DNA of 10,611 bases, from contig CAZYWA010000249.1 in assembly GCA_964650975.1 (NCBI GenBank), forward strand, positions 1 to 10,611, written 5' to 3'. Both the position numbers and the translations under genes were made by a program. Positions 1-8,296 of the stretch are shown here, piece after piece. The first letter of the stretch is position 1; each line of letters starts with the position of its first letter. Under the pieces are notes generated by a model. The model worked only from the letters and a program-made list of their open reading frames with translations, was not told the origin of the DNA and ran no database searches. The stretch comes from CAZYWA01 sp964650975 [NCBI: uncultured bacterium] (GTDB taxonomy: Bacteria; JADJOY01).

Positions 1-2
1 AA

Positions 3-1295
3 GCGGCCGGCGTGGCTCGCGCGGACTTGCAGCTCGCGTGGGACTTCACCACCGGCTCGGATCTCTCGGTGACCGGCGACATGCGCCGGGTGCGCGAGCT
101 CACGCTGGCGTGGCTCGCGAGCAACACGCCGCAGGTCACGATCGACCAGGTCACCGAGCACGCACAGGGCGACGGCTCGCGCATCTGGCGCGAGGTGTCG
201 GGCCACGTGCAGGCGCCGCTCTTCACCAGCTCGGGCAACCCAGGCGCCGAGCTGGTGCGCGATTCGAGCGGCCAGGTGCACCAGAACGGCACCGTGGCCG
301 TTCCGTTCCTGGCGCAGATCCCCGAGAGCCTGCGCGATCCGGCGTCCGGCGCGGGACGCATCATCGGCCTCGGCCACGGCTTCTTCGGCACCCGCAGCGA
401 GGTGCTGAGCGATTCCGCGGTGCAGTCGGCGAACGCGCTCAACGCGGTGGTGGTCTCGATCGACTGGTGGGGCATGGCGCTCGAGGACGCGCCGGGAGTC
501 GTGATCTCGCTCGCGACCAATCCCTCGCGGACGCCCGCGTTCACTGATCGAGTGCACCAGGCCGTCGCCAACTGGCTGACGCTCACCGCCGCGCTGCGCG
601 GTCCGATCACGTCGGCCACGGGCTTCACCCGGCCCGAGAACGGGCAAGCGGTGTACGACCCGTCGCGCGTCGATTTTTGGGGCCTCTCGAACGGCGCGAT
701 CCTCGGCACGGTGCAGTCGTCGATGAACCCGTGGAACGAGCGCGTGTGCTTGAACGTGGGCGGCGCCGGCTGGACGCAGCTCATGTGGCGCTCGCAGGAT
801 TTCATCCCGTTCCTGATCGCCGCCGGCATCAGCGATCCCGACCCGCTGGTGCAGCAGGAATACGTGGCGTCGATCCAGCGCCACCTGGACCGGATCGATC
901 CTGCCGTCTACGCGCCGCTCGAGTTCGATCCGACGCTGCCGCAAAACCCGCCGGATCGCCGCGTGCTGCTACAGCTCGGCCTGGGCGACACCCAGGTGCC
1001 GAACGCCGGCGGCTTCTACCTGGCGCGCATCCTCGGCGCCCAGCTCACCACACCGAGCGCCGCCGACATCTGGGGCGTGAATCCCGCCACCGGCACCGAC
1101 CTCCGCGCCGGCGTGACGATCTTCGATCTCGGTGTCGACACGTCGTTCGAGGCGAAGGCCGAGCCACCCGCGGTGCCCAACCCGGTGCACGACGGAGTGC
1201 GGCTGCTTCACGCCGCGGATCGGCAGCTCGACGCGCTCTTCACGCCCGAGGGGCCGATCATCCACCCCTGCGACGGTCCCTGCGACCCGGAATGA
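3..1295 (+). CDS. alpha/beta-hydrolase-like protein, 5' end outside window
   Basis: The reading frame is open to the left edge, so this is probably the C-terminal part of a longer protein; the GTG at 12 gives 427 residues but has no visible ribosome binding site. Numbering from that GTG, a nucleophile elbow GLSNG lies at 224-228 (Ser226), and an upstream GLGHGFFG at 119-126 resembles the HG oxyanion-hole turn. A late GLGDTQVPN segment and a C-terminal NPVHDGVR could supply the acid and histidine of the catalytic triad. These features fit a serine hydrolase (esterase, lipase or peptidase-like). The substrate cannot be told, and a signal peptide, if any, is outside the window. The C-terminus has a Cys pair (CDGPC), which would suit an extracytoplasmic protein, but that is inference. 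The gene ends at a hairpin shared with the convergent gene on its right. Confidence 0.72.
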   Translation, partial: AAGVARADLQLAWDFTTGSDLSVTGDMRRVRELTLAWLASNTPQVTIDQVTEHAQGDGSRIWREVSGHVQAPLFTSSGNPGAELVRDSSGQVHQNGTVAVPFLAQIPESLRDPASGAGRIIGLGHGFFGTRSEVLSDSAVQSANALNAVVVSIDWWGMALEDAPGVVISLATNPSRTPAFTDRVHQAVANWLTLTAALRGPITSATGFTRPENGQAVYDPSRVDFWGLSNGAILGTVQSSMNPWNERVCLNVGGAGWTQLMWRSQDFIPFLIAAGISDPDPLVQQEYVASIQRHLDRIDPAVYAPLEFDPTLPQNPPDRRVLLQLGLGDTQVPNAGGFYLARILGAQLTTPSAADIWGVNPATGTDLRAGVTIFDLGVDTSFEAKAEPPAVPNPVHDGVRLLHAADRQLDALFTPEGPIIHPCDGPCDPE

Positions 1296-1303
1296 CGAAC
1301 AAA

Positions 1304-1336
1304 CGCCGGCCGAGATCGCATGGATCTCGGCCGGCG
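1304..1336 (-). terminator. perfect 14-bp hairpin between convergent genes
   Basis: The arms 1304-1317 and 1323-1336 are exact reverse complements around the 5-base loop GCATG. Read on the minus strand the stem is followed by TTTGTT, so it looks like an intrinsic terminator for the minus-strand gene ending at 1352. On the plus strand no T-run follows, but the stem begins 9 bases after the hydrolase stop codon and may also serve that gene. Confidence 0.72.
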
Positions 1337-1351
1337 GACTAGACCGTGCCG

Positions 1352-1717
1352 TTACTTCGCGACCGCCGGGTTGGCGGTCGGCACGGGCTTGGCGGGTGGC
1401 GGGACGTCGTCGTTGTGCTTGAGCTGGTAGATCTGCCGGCTCACCGCGTCCTCTTCGTGCATGATCGCGTTCTCCTCGGGCGGGGCGATCGTTCCGTCTC
1501 CGGCGGCGCGCGCATCGTGGCGCATCGAGTGGATCGTCGCCTCATCGGCGTCGAGGCGTTTCACTTCGTGCTTCGTGAGCTGACCCTGGTCGATGCCGGC
1601 CTGGATCCGTTGCTCCTGGATCTTCTGGCGCTGACCGACCATGCCCGACCACGCCGGCGACGCGAGCCACGCAGCGCAGGCGCATCCGAGGGCCATGGAT
1701 AACAAGGTACGTCTCAT
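1352..1717 (-). CDS. small exported protein with two EF-hand-like helical repeats
   Basis: This encodes a 121-residue protein. I chose the ATG at 1715-1717 because AGGAGG (plus-strand CCTCCT at 1723-1728) lies 5 bases upstream and because the protein then begins with a signal peptide: MRR, a hydrophobic stretch of about 15 residues, then SPAWSG, with cleavage probably near residue 24. A start 13 codons further up would bury the signal. A cysteine at 12 does not make a good lipobox. The mature part is charged and helical, with two related units (about 37-62 and 66-96). Each has a Gly, a Leu or Ile and a Glu spaced as at EF-hand loop positions 6, 8 and 12, ending in a QIYQLKHN motif that I recall from small periplasmic proteins of unknown function. 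The tail is Pro/Ala-rich. A perfect hairpin follows the stop codon. Its function is unknown. Confidence 0.75.
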   Translation of the reverse strand: MRRTLLSMALGCACAAWLASPAWSGMVGQRQKIQEQRIQAGIDQGQLTKHEVKRLDADEATIHSMRHDARAAGDGTIAPPEENAIMHEEDAVSRQIYQLKHNDDVPPPAKPVPTANPAVAK

Positions 1718-1819
1718 GACGTCCTCCTCGTTCTCCCCTCCGGACTCTTTCCCCAACTTCCCCCAGGAGAATGGAGACCCACGGCGGCTCGATGGCGTTA
1801 AGCCGGAGTTACGTCGGAC

Positions 1820-2647
1820 TCACTTCGGGATCTTGATCTTGCGCAGGCCGGGGGCGCCCGCCGGGTAAGCGAGCTTCAGATCCTCGACCGTCTTCCGCAG
1901 CAGCCGCGCGACCAGGTGGTTCCGGTACCACTTGTGGTTGGCGGGAATGACGTACCACGGCGCTTCCGGCGTGGAGCAGCGGCGCAGCGCGGTCTGGTAA
2001 GCGTCCATGTAGTCGTCCCAGAGCGCGCGCTCGGCCAGGTCGCCGACGTTGAACTTCCAGTGCTTGGTGGGATCGTCGAGGCGCTCTTGCAGCCGCTTCC
2101 GCTGCTCGTCGCGGCTGATGTGCAGGAAGATCTTGAGGATCGCGGTGCCGTTCTCGCTCAGCATCCGCTCGAAGCCGCGGATCTGATCGTAGCGCCGCTC
2201 GATCGTTTCCTCGTCAGCCCACTTGTGCACCTTCACCACCAGCACGTCCTCGTAGTGCGACCGGTTGAAGATCCCGATCTTCCCCTTGGGCGGACACGCG
2301 CGGTGCACACGCCACAGAAAATCGTGCGACAGCTCCTCGGGCGTGGGCTTCTTGAAGCTGGTGACCTCGAGCCCCAGCGAATCGAGCGGGCCGAACACCT
2401 TGCGGACCGTGCCGTCCTTGCCGCCGGTGTCCATCGCCTGCAGCACCACCAACACGGAGTGCGACGTGGCGGCCACGAGTTTTTCCTGCAGTCCGTTCAG
2501 CACTCCGAGGTCGCGCTCCAGGTGCACCGCGGCCTGCTCCTTGGTGAGCCCGCCGTCATCGCCCGGATCGATCTTCGAGAGCCGGAACTTCTTGCCGTCG
2601 TGAGGGACCCGATAACGGTCGAGGGAATCCGCGTTGTGCTTGGCCAT
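1820..2647 (-). CDS. ppk2: polyphosphate kinase 2 family (polyphosphate:nucleotide phosphotransferase)
   Basis: This encodes a 275-residue cytoplasmic enzyme that transfers phosphate between polyphosphate and nucleotides. Family hallmarks are clear: a P-loop of the form AMDTGGKDG at 71-79 (Lys77), the Walker B segment IFNRSHYEDVLV from 126, a lid region with KFNVGDLAERALWDDY near 178-193, and PANHKWYRN near the C-terminus. The length matches a complete single-domain PPK2. The NRSHYEDV form resembles that of the PPK2 subgroup able to phosphorylate AMP and ADP from polyphosphate (class III, as in Deinococcus and Meiothermus); that subclass is inference. The ATG at 2645-2647 starts a typical N-terminus; the frame runs further upstream only because it is antisense to sbcD. 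No good Shine-Dalgarno sequence precedes it. It lies 23 bp from sbcD, divergently. Confidence 0.93.
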   Translation of the reverse strand: MAKHNADSLDRYRVPHDGKKFRLSKIDPGDDGGLTKEQAAVHLERDLGVLNGLQEKLVAATSHSVLVVLQAMDTGGKDGTVRKVFGPLDSLGLEVTSFKKPTPEELSHDFLWRVHRACPPKGKIGIFNRSHYEDVLVVKVHKWADEETIERRYDQIRGFERMLSENGTAILKIFLHISRDEQRKRLQERLDDPTKHWKFNVGDLAERALWDDYMDAYQTALRRCSTPEAPWYVIPANHKWYRNHLVARLLRKTVEDLKLAYPAGAPGLRKIKIPK

Positions 2648-2670
2648 GAGGTGGAGTATCCCCGAACCCG

Positions 2671-3831
2671 ATGCGATTGATCCACACCGCCGATTGGCAC
2701 CTGGGGCGGCTTTTCCACGGCGTTCACCTGACGGGCGATCAGCGCCACGTGCTCGAGCAGCTGGTGCGGCTGGTGGCGGAGGTCCGTCCCGACGCGTTGA
2801 TCGTGGCCGGCGACGTGTACGACCGCGCCGTGCCGCCGCCCGACGCGGTGACGCTGCTCGACGAGATCCTGACTCGCGTGGTGCTCGATCTCCGGGTGCC
2901 GGTGATCGTGATCGCGGGGAACCACGACGGGCCGGATCGGCTGGCGTTCGGCTCGCGCATCCTCGCCGATCGCGGACTCCACGTGATCGCGAATCCCACG
3001 GCTTCGCCGGTGCCGCTCCGCCTTCGCGACGAGCACGGCGTGGTCGAGATCCTGGCTGCGCCTTACGCCGACCCGGCGACGATGCGCGCGGTGCTGGCAC
3101 GCGACGACCTCGTGGATCACGACACGGCGCTCGCGGCCTGGCTCACGCGCGCGAGCGCCGCGCGCGATCCGTCCGCCCGCGGCGTGCTCGTCGGTCACGC
3201 GTTCGTGCGCGGTGGTGCGGAGAGCGAGTCGGAGCGGCCGCTCAGCATCGGCGGAGCGAGCGCCGTGGATGCGGCGCATTTCGCGGGTTTTGCGTACGTG
3301 GCGCTCGGGCACCTGCATCGCCCGCAGGCGGTCACCGAGGACGGCGCCGTCGCGTATTCGGGATCGCTGCTCAAGTACTCGTTCGCCGAGGCCGACCACG
3401 TGAAGTCGGTGAACGTGGTCGAGATCGACGAGCGTGGTGCCGTGCGCGTGGAAGCCGTGCCGCTCTCGCCGCGCCGCGACGTCCGGAACCTGGAGGGCAC
3501 GCTCGGCCAGGTGCTGCACGGTGCCGAGCGGGATCCTGCGCGCGACGACTACTTGCGCGTGAAGCTCACCGACACCCAGGCGCTCTTCGATCCGATGGGC
3601 AAGCTCCGCAGCGTCTACCCGAACGTGCTCGAGCTCGATCGGGTGCAGCACGAGGGAGCCGATCCGCTCGCGCGTTCCGAGCGAGTCGATCACCGGAAGC
3701 TCGGCGACCTCGAGCTGCTCGACGCCTTCTTCCGCGAGGTCACCGGCGACCCGCTGGCGCCTGACGACCGGCGACTCTTGAGCGAGGTGCTGGAGGCCGC
3801 GCGCGGCGGAGACGTCCTGGATGCGCCTTGA
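2671..3831 (+). CDS. sbcD: SbcCD nuclease, catalytic subunit SbcD (Mre11 family)
   Basis: This 386-residue protein is the nuclease half of SbcCD, a Mn-dependent exo/endonuclease that opens DNA hairpins and trims protein-blocked double-strand ends. The five phosphoesterase motifs are intact: ADWHLG (Asp8, His10), GDVYDR (Asp48), GNHD at 83-86, GHAF (His166) and GHLHR at 213-217 (His214, His216). The length is normal. The C-terminal third, which caps the nuclease and binds SbcC, is present. The ATG at 2671 is the natural start since MRLIHTADWHLG is the usual N-terminus. A GAGGTGGAG stretch at 2648-2656 is purine-rich but 14 bases away and directly abuts the divergent ppk2 start codon, so initiation may be weak. 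The last 11 bases overlap sbcC, so the two are co-translated. Confidence 0.96.
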   Translation: MRLIHTADWHLGRLFHGVHLTGDQRHVLEQLVRLVAEVRPDALIVAGDVYDRAVPPPDAVTLLDEILTRVVLDLRVPVIVIAGNHDGPDRLAFGSRILADRGLHVIANPTASPVPLRLRDEHGVVEILAAPYADPATMRAVLARDDLVDHDTALAAWLTRASAARDPSARGVLVGHAFVRGGAESESERPLSIGGASAVDAAHFAGFAYVALGHLHRPQAVTEDGAVAYSGSLLKYSFAEADHVKSVNVVEIDERGAVRVEAVPLSPRRDVRNLEGTLGQVLHGAERDPARDDYLRVKLTDTQALFDPMGKLRSVYPNVLELDRVQHEGADPLARSERVDHRKLGDLELLDAFFREVTGDPLAPDDRRLLSEVLEAARGGDVLDAP

Positions 3832-6800
3832 GCGGCTGGTGCTCTGCGGGTTCGGCCCTTTCGCGGAGCGCACCGAGATCGACTTCCGCAGGCTCGGATC
3901 GAGCTCGCTGCTCTTGATCCACGGCCCGACCGGCGCGGGCAAGACCTCGATCCTCGACGCGATCTGCTTCGCGCTCTACGGCGAAGTCTCGGGCGGCGAG
4001 CGCCGCGGCGACGAGCTGCGCAGCCACTGGGCGCGCCCTGAGCTCGACACCGAGGTGGTGCTCGATTTCCGCCTGGGCGCCGAGCGCTTCCGCGTCGCGC
4101 GCAGTCCCAAGTACCGCCGCCCGCGCCTGCGCGGGCCTGGGTTCACCGAGGAGCCGGCACGCGCCACGCTCTGGTGCCGGACCGGTGTCGACGCGCGCAT
4201 CGAAGCCGACGGCGACGACGGCCAGCCGCTCGCCGCCAAGCCGAGCGACGTCGAGCGTGCGATCGGCGAACGTCTCGGGTTCACCGCCGACGAGTTCCGG
4301 CAAGTCATCGTCCTCCCGCAGGGCGAGTTCCGGCGCCTCATCACCTCCACGTCGGAAGCCCGAGAGGGCGTGCTCGAGGTGCTGTTCCGGACCGATCACT
4401 ACCGCGGCATCGAGAGTGCCATCACCCGCGCGGCGAGCGCCGCGCGAGGCGCGGTCCACGAGCTCGAGACCCGCCGCGAGACGATTCTCGGCGAGGCGCG
4501 GGCCGAGTCGGCGGACGAGCTGCGCGCCGCGCGCGGGGCCGCGGCCGAGGAGCGCGCCGCGGCACGCGCCGAGCTGGCCGGCGCCACAGCCGAGGAGGAG
4601 CGGACCCGCGCGCGGCTCGAGGAAGCGCGACGCATCGCCGAGCGCCTCGCGGAGCAGGCGGCCGCGCGCGACTCGCTGGCCGCGCTCGAAGCCGGGGCCG
4701 AGAAGGCGGAGCTCGAGCAGCGCGAGCTCGACGCCGCGAAGCGCGCGGCCGGGCTCGCGGATCTCGCCCTGCGGCTCAAGCGCTCGGAGAGCGAGGGCGA
4801 GGTCCGCCGCGAGGCACACGAGCGCGCCGTGGCGCTGGCCACGGAGGCTCACGGTGCTCTCGCCACCACGCTGGCCGCGCTGGAGGTCGAGCGGGCGCGC
4901 TCCGCCGAGCGCGACGACCTGCGACGTGCCATCGACCGGCTGGAGCAGATGAGTGAGCGCGTGTCGCTCTGGGACGAGGCTCGCCGCGCCGCCGACGTGG
5001 CGAAAGAGCGCGCGATCGGCGCGCAGGAGCAGAGCGCGCTGGCGAGCCGAGCCTTCGAGGAGCGCGCCGAAGAGGTGGCCCGGTCGCAAGCGACGCAGGC
5101 GTCGGCCGCCGCCGCGATCGAGCGCCTGAGCACGATGCGAGTGGTGGTGGGCGAGCTCGAAGCCGCTCGTGACCGCGCCGCGGAGGTCGTCCACTCTCAG
5201 CGCGAGCTCGACGGCAAGGACGCGGAGGCGAGAGAAGCCAAGCTCGCGCTCGACGCCGCGACCGTTGCTCGCGATCGAGCCCGAGAGCTCTCGCTGCGCG
5301 CGGAAGCAGCCTGGCAATCGGGCCAGGCCCAGGTGCTGGCTCGTGGTCTGGTGCGCGGCGCGCCTTGCCCGGTGTGCGGCTCGACCGAGCACCCGCGGCC
5401 GGCTCGGGCGCAGGGTCCGGCCACCGGCGACGCGGATCTCGAAGCCACGCGCGACGAGCTCGCCGCCGCCGACGCGATGCGCGAGCAGGCCCTGCGCGAC
5501 AGCGTCCGCGTCTCGACCGAGGTGGCGGCGCTCGCCGGGCGCGTGGCGGAGCTGATCGAGGAAACCGGCGGCATCGAGCGCGGCCAGCTCGAGGCCCTCG
5601 AGGAACGGCTGCTCGCGGCCAGCACCGAGCTGGCGGAGTCCGAGCAAGCGAGCGAGTCGCTGGAAGACCTTGCGGCGCTGGTCGAGAGCGCCGCGGCCGC
5701 GCTGGAAGAGGCGCGAGAGACGCGCGATCGATCCGCGACGGCACTCGCCGCGACGCGCGCCGACGAAACCACCTGCGCGCGCATCGCCGAGGAGCGCGCT
5801 CGCGGTCTACCGGAGGAGCTGCGCGCGCCCGGTGCGCTGGCCACGGTGCTGGGCGAGCGCCGCGCCAGTCTGCTCGCGTCGGAGCAGGCCCTGGCCGAGG
5901 CGGAGCGGCGCGCGAGCGAGGATCGAACCCGCGCGTCCGACGCCGATCGAGCGCTCGCCGCCACGCACTCGACCGCCGGCGCGCATCGAGAGGAGCACGC
6001 GCGGATCGCGAGCGACCTCGATACGCGGATGCGCGGCGCGGGCTTCGCGGAGCGCGCCGCGTTCGAGTCGGCGCACCGCACGCCCGAGCGCGTCGCCGAG
6101 CTCGAAGCTGCGCTCCTCGACCGCGACCGAGCGCTCGCTGCGGCGCGCGATCGAGCGGATCGCGCCGATCGCGAGGCGGGTTCAATGGCGGCGCCCGATC
6201 TCGAGCTGCTCGAGCGCGCGCACCAGAGCGCTCGCGAGCGCGCGACCACGCTCGGCGAGGCCAGCGTCCGTCTAGACGCGAGGATCGAGCAGCTCGACAA
6301 GTCGCTCGAATCGCTGGCGACGGTCGAGGCGGAGCTGACTGGCGCGACCCTCCGCTTCGGCCGCCTGGGGCGTCTCTCGGAGATCGCCGATGGCCGGAAG
6401 AACCCGCTCAAGATGAGCTTCCAGCGGTTCGTGCTGGCGGCGCTTCTCGACGAGGCGCTGGCCGCCGCGAGCGCCCGCCTGCGCGCCACCAGCCGCGGCC
6501 GCTATCTGCTGCAGCGCGCGCAAGCGCCGGGCGACCGGCGCATCGCCGGCGGTCTCGATCTCGAGGTGTTCGATCAATACACCGGAGTCGCGCGGCCGGT
6601 CCGGACACTCTCGGGCGGCGAGAGCTTTCTCGCGTCGCTGGCGCTGGCTCTCGGGCTTGCGGACGTGGTGCAGGCGCACGCCGGCGGAATCCGTCTCGAG
6701 ACGCTGTTCGTCGACGAGGGCTTCGGCAGCCTCGACTCGGAGTCGCTCGACCTCGCGATGCGGGCGCTCGAGGACCTCGAGCGCGGCGGCCGCCTGGTGG

Positions 6801-6901
6801 GCATCATCTCCCACGTCGCCGAGCTCAAGGAGCGCATCGACGTGCGCCTCGAGGTGCTCCCCGCCCAGCGCGGCTCGACGGCGCGCCTGATCGTGCCGTG
6901 A
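3821..6901 (+). CDS. sbcC: SbcCD nuclease, ATPase/coiled-coil subunit SbcC (Rad50 family)
   Basis: This 1026-residue protein is the SMC-like ATPase partner of SbcD. The N-terminal head has FGPF and a Walker A HGPTGAGKT at 34-42 (Lys41), with the Q-loop LPQGEFR around Gln167. Two long Ala/Glu/Arg-rich coiled coils follow (roughly 190-510 and 525-850), joined by a zinc hook CPVC at 516-519 through which two molecules dimerise. The C-terminal head has a QRFVLAALLDEAL segment, the ABC signature LSGGES at 930-935, Walker B LFVDEGFGSLD at 962-972 (Asp965, Glu966) and the H-loop His998. Every ATPase element is present and the size is close to the E. coli protein (about 1048). It starts inside sbcD (11-bp overlap), with GGCGGAGA at 3805-3812 as a plausible ribosome binding site. 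Confidence 0.96.
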   Translation: MRLERLVLCGFGPFAERTEIDFRRLGSSSLLLIHGPTGAGKTSILDAICFALYGEVSGGERRGDELRSHWARPELDTEVVLDFRLGAERFRVARSPKYRRPRLRGPGFTEEPARATLWCRTGVDARIEADGDDGQPLAAKPSDVERAIGERLGFTADEFRQVIVLPQGEFRRLITSTSEAREGVLEVLFRTDHYRGIESAITRAASAARGAVHELETRRETILGEARAESADELRAARGAAAEERAAARAELAGATAEEERTRARLEEARRIAERLAEQAAARDSLAALEAGAEKAELEQRELDAAKRAAGLADLALRLKRSESEGEVRREAHERAVALATEAHGALATTLAALEVERARSAERDDLRRAIDRLEQMSERVSLWDEARRAADVAKERAIGAQEQSALASRAFEERAEEVARSQATQASAAAAIERLSTMRVVVGELEAARDRAAEVVHSQRELDGKDAEAREAKLALDAATVARDRARELSLRAEAAWQSGQAQVLARGLVRGAPCPVCGSTEHPRPARAQGPATGDADLEATRDELAAADAMREQALRDSVRVSTEVAALAGRVAELIEETGGIERGQLEALEERLLAASTELAESEQASESLEDLAALVESAAAALEEARETRDRSATALAATRADETTCARIAEERARGLPEELRAPGALATVLGERRASLLASEQALAEAERRASEDRTRASDADRALAATHSTAGAHREEHARIASDLDTRMRGAGFAERAAFESAHRTPERVAELEAALLDRDRALAAARDRADRADREAGSMAAPDLELLERAHQSARERATTLGEASVRLDARIEQLDKSLESLATVEAELTGATLRFGRLGRLSEIADGRKNPLKMSFQRFVLAALLDEALAAASARLRATSRGRYLLQRAQAPGDRRIAGGLDLEVFDQYTGVARPVRTLSGGESFLASLALALGLADVVQAHAGGIRLETLFVDEGFGSLDSESLDLAMRALEDLERGGRLVGIISHVAELKERIDVRLEVLPAQRGSTARLIVP

Positions 6902-6909
6902 TCGGCCCT

Positions 6910-6931
6910 GCCCACCGAGGGACCGGTGGGC
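6910..6931. terminator. hairpin between convergent sbcC and MgtC/DUF4010 gene
   Basis: Arms 6910-6917 (GCCCACCG) and 6924-6931 (CGGTGGGC) form a perfect 8-bp stem with a 6-base loop, 8 bases after the sbcC stop. A second GC stem (6950-6957 with 6964-6971) follows. Neither is followed by a T-run, so termination is inferred from position and structure only. Confidence 0.45.
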
Positions 6932-7000
6932 CTCCAAGGCCGTTTGGAGCGCGCGCGGTCCCTCGCGCGCGAGCGAGCACTCGCGACCGTTCGTCGGGCC

Positions 7001-8296
7001 CTACCGCAGCGCCAGTCCCACCGCGCCGGCGGCGAGCATCGCGAGGAAGCCGAGGTTGACCACGCGCCCGTAGGCCCAGCCGCCGACGCCGATCGCGATG
7101 ATGCCCTTCACGATGGTGTTCGAGACCACCGCGAGGCCGATCGTGTCTGCGGCCACCGCGTGATCCAGACCACCGCGGGCGAGCTGCGCCATCGAGAGCG
7201 TGATCGCGTCGACGTCGGTGGTTCCCGCGATCATGCCGGTCACGTACATGCCGCGGGTGCCGAGGTAACGGCTCGCGGCGCTCGACGCGACCAGCACCGC
7301 GGCGAACAGCAATCCGAACTTCACGGCCTGGCTGAGCTCGAACGGGTTGGCGATCGCCACGTCCGCGGTCCCGGCCGGCTGCGCCCGCGACCGCTGATAG
7401 AGGACCAGCGCCACCACCGCTCCCGCGAGCGTCATCGGCAGCAGCGTCCACGAAAGCGGCACCAGCAAACCGCGCTCGATCAGCGCCACCAGCAGCAGCA
7501 CCCGCAGGTACATCACGGTGGACGCGAGCACCACCGCCAGTGCGGCCGGCCCCGCGATGGAGCGTTCCCGTCGCGCGTTCCCGGAAGCGGCGAGCGTCAC
7601 GGCGGTCGAGGAGGCGAGCCCGCCCAGGAGACCCGTGAGGCCGAGGCCGCGGCCGGGACCGAGCGCCCGCATCGCGACGTAACCAACGAAGCTGACTCCC
7701 GCGATCAGTACGATCATCCAGCCGATCTTGCGCGGGTTGAGCGCGTCGAACGGGCCCACCGCCTGGTCGGGAAGCAGCGGCAGCACGACCACGGCCACCA
7801 GCAAGAACTTGAGCGTCGCGTACACGTCGTCCTTCGACGCGCGCGCCACCAGCGAATGCAGCAGTGGCTTGAGGGAGAGCACCACGGTCATGACGACCGC
7901 GATGGCCGACGCCGCGACCAGCCGTTGCGAGGTGGGCTCGATCACGCCATGGCTGGTGACCAGGGCGCCCAGCAGGAACGTGACCAGCGCCGCGACCTCG
8001 GAAGTGAGCCCCGGATCGGCGCCGCTGCGCACGCTCGCGACCTGTCCCGCGGCGAGCAGCGCCGTGAGCGCCAGGAACGGACCGAGCACGATCGCGCTCC
8101 CCAGCGACCGCGAGAGCAGCATCGAGATCGCGCCGGCGAGCGCGAAGAGCGGGAAGGTGCGCGCGCCGCCGAAGAAAAAATGCCGATCTTCCGACGACGC
8201 CGGATGGGATTGCTCGCGCTCGAGACCCACGACCAGCCCCACCGCGACCGCCACGGCCAGCGAGACGAAGGGCTCGTACGCGTCCAACGTGGTCAC
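7001..8296 (-). CDS. MgtC/SapB-DUF4010 family multi-pass membrane protein
   Basis: This encodes a 431-residue, very hydrophobic inner-membrane protein with about a dozen predicted membrane segments. The N-terminal part is MgtC/SapB-like: GLVVGLERE at 20-28, then GGARTFPLFAL from 43. The C-terminal part matches DUF4010 as I know it: LKFLLVAVVVLPLLPD at 162-177, TGLLGGLASSTAV at 221-233, and a later GTTDVDAITLS and SNTIVKG. Such fused proteins are widespread; their transport substrate or role is not established, and MgtC itself is linked to magnesium limitation and ATP-synthase control. The chosen start is GTG at 8294-8296, just before the first membrane helix. No strong ribosome binding site is visible, but the GTG overlaps the TGA of a possible upstream ORF, which would allow coupled translation. 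It is convergent with sbcC. Confidence 0.88.
   Translation of the reverse strand: MTTLDAYEPFVSLAVAVAVGLVVGLEREQSHPASSEDRHFFFGGARTFPLFALAGAISMLLSRSLGSAIVLGPFLALTALLAAGQVASVRSGADPGLTSEVAALVTFLLGALVTSHGVIEPTSQRLVAASAIAVVMTVVLSLKPLLHSLVARASKDDVYATLKFLLVAVVVLPLLPDQAVGPFDALNPRKIGWMIVLIAGVSFVGYVAMRALGPGRGLGLTGLLGGLASSTAVTLAASGNARRERSIAGPAALAVVLASTVMYLRVLLLVALIERGLLVPLSWTLLPMTLAGAVVALVLYQRSRAQPAGTADVAIANPFELSQAVKFGLLFAAVLVASSAASRYLGTRGMYVTGMIAGTTDVDAITLSMAQLARGGLDHAVAADTIGLAVVSNTIVKGIIAIGVGGWAYGRVVNLGFLAMLAAGAVGLALR

Noticed and set aside
2497-3942. 481-codon minus-strand frame over sbcD
   Set aside because: It is antisense to a complete sbcD with all five nuclease motifs; the frame is also out of phase with ppk2.
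3740-5647. 635-codon open frame on the minus strand
   Set aside because: It lies antisense to sbcC and is an Arg/Leu/Ala/Gly-rich mirror of the coiled-coil codons; sbcC has every family motif, so this is a high-GC shadow.
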